Part shown: one piece after another, positions 39,655 to 43,007 of the stretch
Numbering within the stretch: the stretch's first letter is position 1
Layout of the letters: each line of letters begins with the position of its first letter
Assembly (NCBI GenBank): GCA_040753875.1
Contig: JBFMDV010000019.1
Location: 1-43,007 of the forward strand
Length of the DNA: 43,007 bases
Source of the DNA: Candidatus Zixiibacteriota bacterium
GTDB lineage: Bacteria > Zixibacteria > MSB-5A5 > GN15 > FEB-12
Reading direction: 5' to 3'
The notes under the pieces: model-generated
What the model saw: only the letters and a program-made list of their open reading frames with translations
What the model was told of the DNA's origin: nothing
Database searches by the model: none
Position numbers and translations under genes: made by a program

Positions 39655-42228
39655 CTACATAATAATCACCAGCTTCCCCATCTGCACATTCCCCCGATCA
39701 TCCTCAATCGTCCAGTAATATATTCCCGACACTACCAACTGCGTGTTCCGCGTGATCAGGTCCCAAGTCTCATGGCTGCTATTGGGATCGCTCGGACTCA
39801 TGTCGTGATCGATCCGGCGGACCAAATCCCCATCCAGCGAATGAATCTCAATCGTACAGCGGGGCGGGATGTTGGCAAAATGTATTAACCGCACCCGGTC
39901 GTTCGGACGGTCCTCCCGCATCCGCCCCTCGTACCCCTTAAGCCTGTACCCGGCATCGATCCGGTACGGGTTCGGATACACGTATGCTTGCTTGTCGGTG
40001 CTGTCCGCAATCGCTTGTGTCCCGGCCGGATAACAGTGCTTGATACCAAGCGTCTTTGAAGTCTCCAGCGCTTTCAGATTCCCCTTCGGCGATCCAAAGT
40101 CAAACGCAGTCACGTTGACGTAGTATGGCACGCTGGACAGCAAGTCCCTAATTGTAAACTCGTACTCGTAGTACTTCACATACCCGTCATCGGTCAGTTG
40201 TTCCGGTCGCAGCGTGTCGTAATTCGACGGCTCCGGCTCATTGGGATAGATCTTTCTGATCTCAGTCGTTACACCAAATTCAGAAGCGTTGTAATCATGA
40301 ATCGTGAAGTAGAAGACTGAATCGGGGAATTGGGGGTGGTAGTACAGATTGGCCAGGTCGCCGTAATCGAGCGGGTCGAAGAGCGTGTCGTTGCACGGGT
40401 CGGTCCCGGAACCGTAGGCACAGCGAAGCTGCTCGAGGGTGAACGGGATATCCTGCAGTTCAAACCCCGGCTCCGGCTGTTTGCGCTCGTTGTACACCCA
40501 CTTGTCGTAATTCTTCCGGTCGTACGAGGCAAGTAACGACAATGACGTTACCCGCTCGTCCAATCCCCAGTAGATGCGGTACCCTTCAAAATCGATGATA
40601 CCGGAGAAGATATCTTTAGTCGTCTCGGACAGTTTCCCGTTGAACCGCACGCGAATGCTGTTGTAGCCGGGATACAACCAGACTGTCGGTGCCGGTGGCG
40701 GCGCCGCGCCGCGCCAGTCGGCGACACCGTCCCCTTCGTAAAACGTCGTCTCGGCCGCCGTGGGAATCCACTGCCCGTCAATATATGCCGAATCGAACAC
40801 GCAGATGCGCTGTTTGCCGAAATAGCCGTCGCCGTCGGTGTCGACTCCGGGGTTGTCGTAGATCCACTTCGCCCACATGGCGTTCTTGGCCAGATCGGAG
40901 AAATCCAGATGCTCGTAGTACCCATGTACATCGCCGGACTTAAGGCGAGAGAGATTGTTGGGGTCGGTGTGGAAATTCTCCCCCGCGACCACAGCGAACG
41001 CGAAGTTAGTGGAGGCACCGGGCGGAATGTCGTATGGCCCGGTTGAAATCAAATACCGAGGATCTGAACCAACCGAGACACTCTCCGCTACTGCGGGAGC
41101 GGGGAAGAGCCAATCTCTGTCAAACGGCCCTATGGTCTTCGTGAAAAGCTGTGCATAATCGATCTCCCCGTTCGACATGACATAGAACTTGTTTACATCA
41201 CCTTTTGGATTCCCCAATCCTCCTGTTCGAAAGTCTCTGAATGGAGGGTCGTTGGGGCCAGGTTTACCTCTTGGACCGAAGTCCAGGTATCCGTTCGCAT
41301 CAACCACCCACCAGTTGAACGACGTGGTTTGTCCGGCAAATGACCTGCTGAGAATCCGCACGCCGCTTACAGAAGGATCTGATTTCCCCTGGAGGCCGCC
41401 AATCATTGAAAACTGGCCATCGATTGGGTCGCCGTCATTGTCAGCACCCCACGCTATGCTCATAGTGTCGATGAAATCGCATCCGGATTCGTATGGAAGG
41501 CTCTTGACGTAACCGCAAAGGTCATCAATTGAGTAAGGATCAATGCTCACCGTGTATCCGACCGCAGGGTCATTATAAACACCAATCCACAGCCCGTCGA
41601 GTGGCCTGTTGCCGATGTTGGAAATAGTATAGTCGAAGAGGATGAAGTCTTCAGCGTACGAATACGACCAGGCATATGATCGTTGAGTTATTCGCACCGC
41701 AAGCGGTTTGTGACGACGGGATCCAAAATAGTCCGGCTCCAATCCGGGAACTCCCTGAGTAAACGTGTCAGTGTATACTGCCACATAGTCTTCCTCGGAA
41801 ATGGCATCGATGTACTGAGGACTATCTGGGTCCTGAATCGAGCGATGGGTAACCAATCCATTCACTCCTGCTTCGGGAAACATCTCAAAACTCGGGAAAC
41901 CCGTTGATACGAGTGTGTCAGATCCCTTCACCGCGCCCAGCCACAACGCCCCGCCGAACATGTATGCCAAACCAGAGTTTTTGGGATACTCAGAACCAGC
42001 GACGATCTCGCCTGAAAGGCAGTCGATGTCAGGGTATGTGCCACCGAAAGCTCCTGTGTTCCCTACCCAGAGTGAAATCTTCCCTATGCGGTGGACAGTC
42101 CAACAGACCGATGGGAGTGCGCTTCTAATCTGATTTGGCTGCAAAGGCTCGTCAATCGATTCTGCGGATTGGCTTAGAACACTTCCGAGGAGAAGCGACG
42201 AACAAACGGCGGCCATGACTCTCCACAT
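39655..42228 (-). CDS. large secreted protein with type IX-like C-terminal sorting domain
   Basis: About 857 residues from the ATG at 42228, giving a signal peptide (MWRVMAAVCSSLLLGSVLSQ); starts at 42327 and 42216 are possible, and the 42327 start is nearest the promoter-like elements. The mature part is beta-rich, with a DTDGDGYFG calcium loop, repeated GDP and NDP motifs, and a fibronectin-like stretch. The C-terminus has QAYVYPNPYRIDAGY, then IEIHSLDGDLVRRIDHD, GIYYWTIEDDRGNVQMGKLVIIM, the FlgD-like, PNP-starting fold seen on type IX cargo in FCB bacteria. Function unknown; it is likely secreted or surface-bound. Confidence 0.75.
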   Translation of the reverse strand: MWRVMAAVCSSLLLGSVLSQSAESIDEPLQPNQIRSALPSVCWTVHRIGKISLWVGNTGAFGGTYPDIDCLSGEIVAGSEYPKNSGLAYMFGGALWLGAVKGSDTLVSTGFPSFEMFPEAGVNGLVTHRSIQDPDSPQYIDAISEEDYVAVYTDTFTQGVPGLEPDYFGSRRHKPLAVRITQRSYAWSYSYAEDFILFDYTISNIGNRPLDGLWIGVYNDPAVGYTVSIDPYSIDDLCGYVKSLPYESGCDFIDTMSIAWGADNDGDPIDGQFSMIGGLQGKSDPSVSGVRILSRSFAGQTTSFNWWVVDANGYLDFGPRGKPGPNDPPFRDFRTGGLGNPKGDVNKFYVMSNGEIDYAQLFTKTIGPFDRDWLFPAPAVAESVSVGSDPRYLISTGPYDIPPGASTNFAFAVVAGENFHTDPNNLSRLKSGDVHGYYEHLDFSDLAKNAMWAKWIYDNPGVDTDGDGYFGKQRICVFDSAYIDGQWIPTAAETTFYEGDGVADWRGAAPPPAPTVWLYPGYNSIRVRFNGKLSETTKDIFSGIIDFEGYRIYWGLDERVTSLSLLASYDRKNYDKWVYNERKQPEPGFELQDIPFTLEQLRCAYGSGTDPCNDTLFDPLDYGDLANLYYHPQFPDSVFYFTIHDYNASEFGVTTEIRKIYPNEPEPSNYDTLRPEQLTDDGYVKYYEYEFTIRDLLSSVPYYVNVTAFDFGSPKGNLKALETSKTLGIKHCYPAGTQAIADSTDKQAYVYPNPYRIDAGYRLKGYEGRMREDRPNDRVRLIHFANIPPRCTIEIHSLDGDLVRRIDHDMSPSDPNSSHETWDLITRNTQLVVSGIYYWTIEDDRGNVQMGKLVIIM

Positions 42229-42358
42229 TGCATCATACCAAACCCGGAGACCCGGAGTAAGCCGAAGACTCTTGGGAGAGGACAGGCTGTTATCCCCCAG
42301 GCACAATTTCATACGACTCAGTAGCATAGCGCCGTGATTCCCTCAACGACTCCATCAG

Positions 42359-42398
42359 AATATACTTGACAGCCCCCCCCCCCCCAAGCAAGTAAAAT
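42359..42398. promoter_or_regulatory. divergent promoters sharing a C13 homopolymer spacer
   Basis: On the plus strand TTGACA (42366-42371) and TAAAAT (42393-42398) are separated by 21 bases that include thirteen Cs (42373-42385). On the minus strand TTGCTT (complement of 42386-42391) and TATATT (complement of 42359-42364) are also 21 bases apart, with the same tract. Loss of four bases would give 17-base spacers in both directions. The tract is prone to slippage, so both genes could be phase variable. Confidence 0.5.
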
Positions 42399-42498
42399 AT
42401 TGGGAGAGGAATCCAAAACAAAGTAAGAAGCTGCCCGCATGCAGATAATGTTCGCCGGTGATTGTCAAAACAGTTCGACCCGCACAATCGCACACAGC

Positions 42499-42843
42499 AT
42501 GAAAACCATTGGCTTGTTCATTGGCGTCATAGTCCTGGCCGTCGTATTAGGGCTATGGTTGGCAAATATCCTGCAAGACCAAAAAAGGCAACGTGCAAGG
42601 GACGAAATTGCCAGAGACGTGTTGGCTGGAATGAACACGGTGAAGGTGGGAGATTTTGTTTCGGATCACGTATTCGAGGATATCACTGGTGCACCTGTTC
42701 GCTTATCGGAAGTCGTTGGCGCCGGCGCAATCATGTGTTTTGTCGATCCGACCTGTGAAAGTTGCGTGAAAGAACTGGAATTAATTCGCGATATAGTTCC
42801 AGATCCTATCTGTTGTGCTCCCTATTTAGCCAGCGTTTTCTAA
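42499..42843 (+). pseudogene. membrane-anchored redoxin (thioredoxin-like) protein truncated by an insertion sequence
   Basis: Begins MKTIGLFIGVIVLAVVLGLW, an N-terminal membrane anchor; ATG at 42439 is an alternative start. Then VKVGDFVSDHVFEDITGAPVRLSEVVGAGAIMCFVDPTCESCVKELELI follows, the N-terminal half of an AhpC/TSA-type or TlpA-type redoxin, with the catalytic CESC motif (CxxC). After about 42810 the frame runs into the insertion sequence and ends CCAPYLASVF at 42843. The C-terminal half of the fold is missing, so the product is probably inactive. Confidence 0.7.
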
Positions 42844-43007
42844 GAGAGTCCTCGTGGTCAGGTTATAGGTTTCTTCGACTCGGTTCGGCGTGCGGTAACC
42901 CAGCGCCGAGTGTAACCAGGTCTCGTTGTACGTCTCCATCCACGTGTCTATCGCCACCGACAATTCGTATGGGTCGCGCCACTCCCTCAGCCAGATCAAT
43001 TCTTCCT
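42811..43007 (-). mobile_element. end of an IS3-family insertion sequence (partial)
   Basis: The host gene reads as redoxin until about 42810; from TGTTGTGCTCCC onward the sequence belongs to the insertion sequence, starting with TG as expected for IS3 elements. The element runs off the right edge. Confidence 0.7.
42826..43007 (-). CDS. IS3-family transposase (OrfB), C-terminal fragment
   Basis: The minus-strand frame enters from the right edge and reads EELIWLREWRDPYELSVAID, then WMETYNETWLHSALGYRTPN and finally RVEETYNLTTRTLLENAG. The NETWLHSALGYRTP block is the usual C-terminal signature of IS3-family integrase-like transposases (rve-type catalytic domain). The catalytic DDE residues lie outside the window. 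The stop is TAA at 42826-42828. Confidence 0.85.
   Translation of the reverse strand, partial: EELIWLREWRDPYELSVAIDTWMETYNETWLHSALGYRTPNRVEETYNLTTRTLLENAG

Overview
The window looks like chromosomal DNA of an FCB-group bacterium, most plausibly a candidate phylum such as Zixibacteria. This is inference: it rests on a dockerin-type secreted protein, a large secreted protein with a type IX-like C-terminus, gingipain-type (C25) peptidase remains, a HEAT-cyclophilin fusion and DUF4388/HD signalling proteins. No rRNA, tRNA or CRISPR array was seen. Both ends lie in insertion sequences, an IS5-type transposase tail at the left and an IS3-type tail at the right, so the piece was probably bounded by repeats during assembly.

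Left block (1-6095, minus strand): secreted or cell-surface proteins. A HEIGH metalloprotease broken by a frameshift is followed by two tandem paralogues of about 345 residues, then a C25 peptidase cut by the IS5-type element. A dockerin protein lies upstream.

Central block (6310-29870, plus strand): mnmE, mnmG, rsmG, parA, parB, an M23 peptidase and a bactofilin. Two near-perfect parS sites flank or lie inside this run, and a DnaA-box cluster at 13317-13656 is a candidate replication origin. A moxR operon follows. It contains a complete CTAG-type (MjaI family) restriction-modification pair whose methyltransferase carries a degenerate nuclease-like tail, then a membrane protein, an isoaspartyl peptidase and a DUF58 protein. 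The 350-base gap after DUF58 holds a textbook sigma-54 promoter directly ahead of a terminator, which predicts a small RNA of about 70 nt. Then come a HEAT-cyclophilin protein, an adenosine-specific kinase family protein, a PC4-like protein, a GNAT protein whose coding region contains two palindromic repeat elements, a sodium-solute symporter, greA, a 56-residue zinc-ribbon protein on the opposite strand, a PASTA protein, an FtsB/DivIC protein, recO and glycyl-tRNA synthetase.

Right block (29871-43007, mixed strands): palindromic repeats, an iron superoxide dismutase, a GNAT gene interrupted by one in-frame TGA, another GNAT gene, a second superoxide dismutase, an exported truncated haemoglobin, a membrane glycosyltransferase with a TPR tail, and selD. 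The selD gene has an in-frame UGA exactly at the catalytic cysteine position, followed by a plausible SECIS hairpin, so it is predicted to be a selenoprotein. Next come a five-domain GspE_N/receiver/HD/receiver/DUF4388 protein and a large secreted protein. That last gene is divergent from a redoxin-like gene, and a C13 tract between them sits in the spacers of promoter-like elements on both strands, which suggests phase variation. The redoxin gene is truncated by the IS3-type element.
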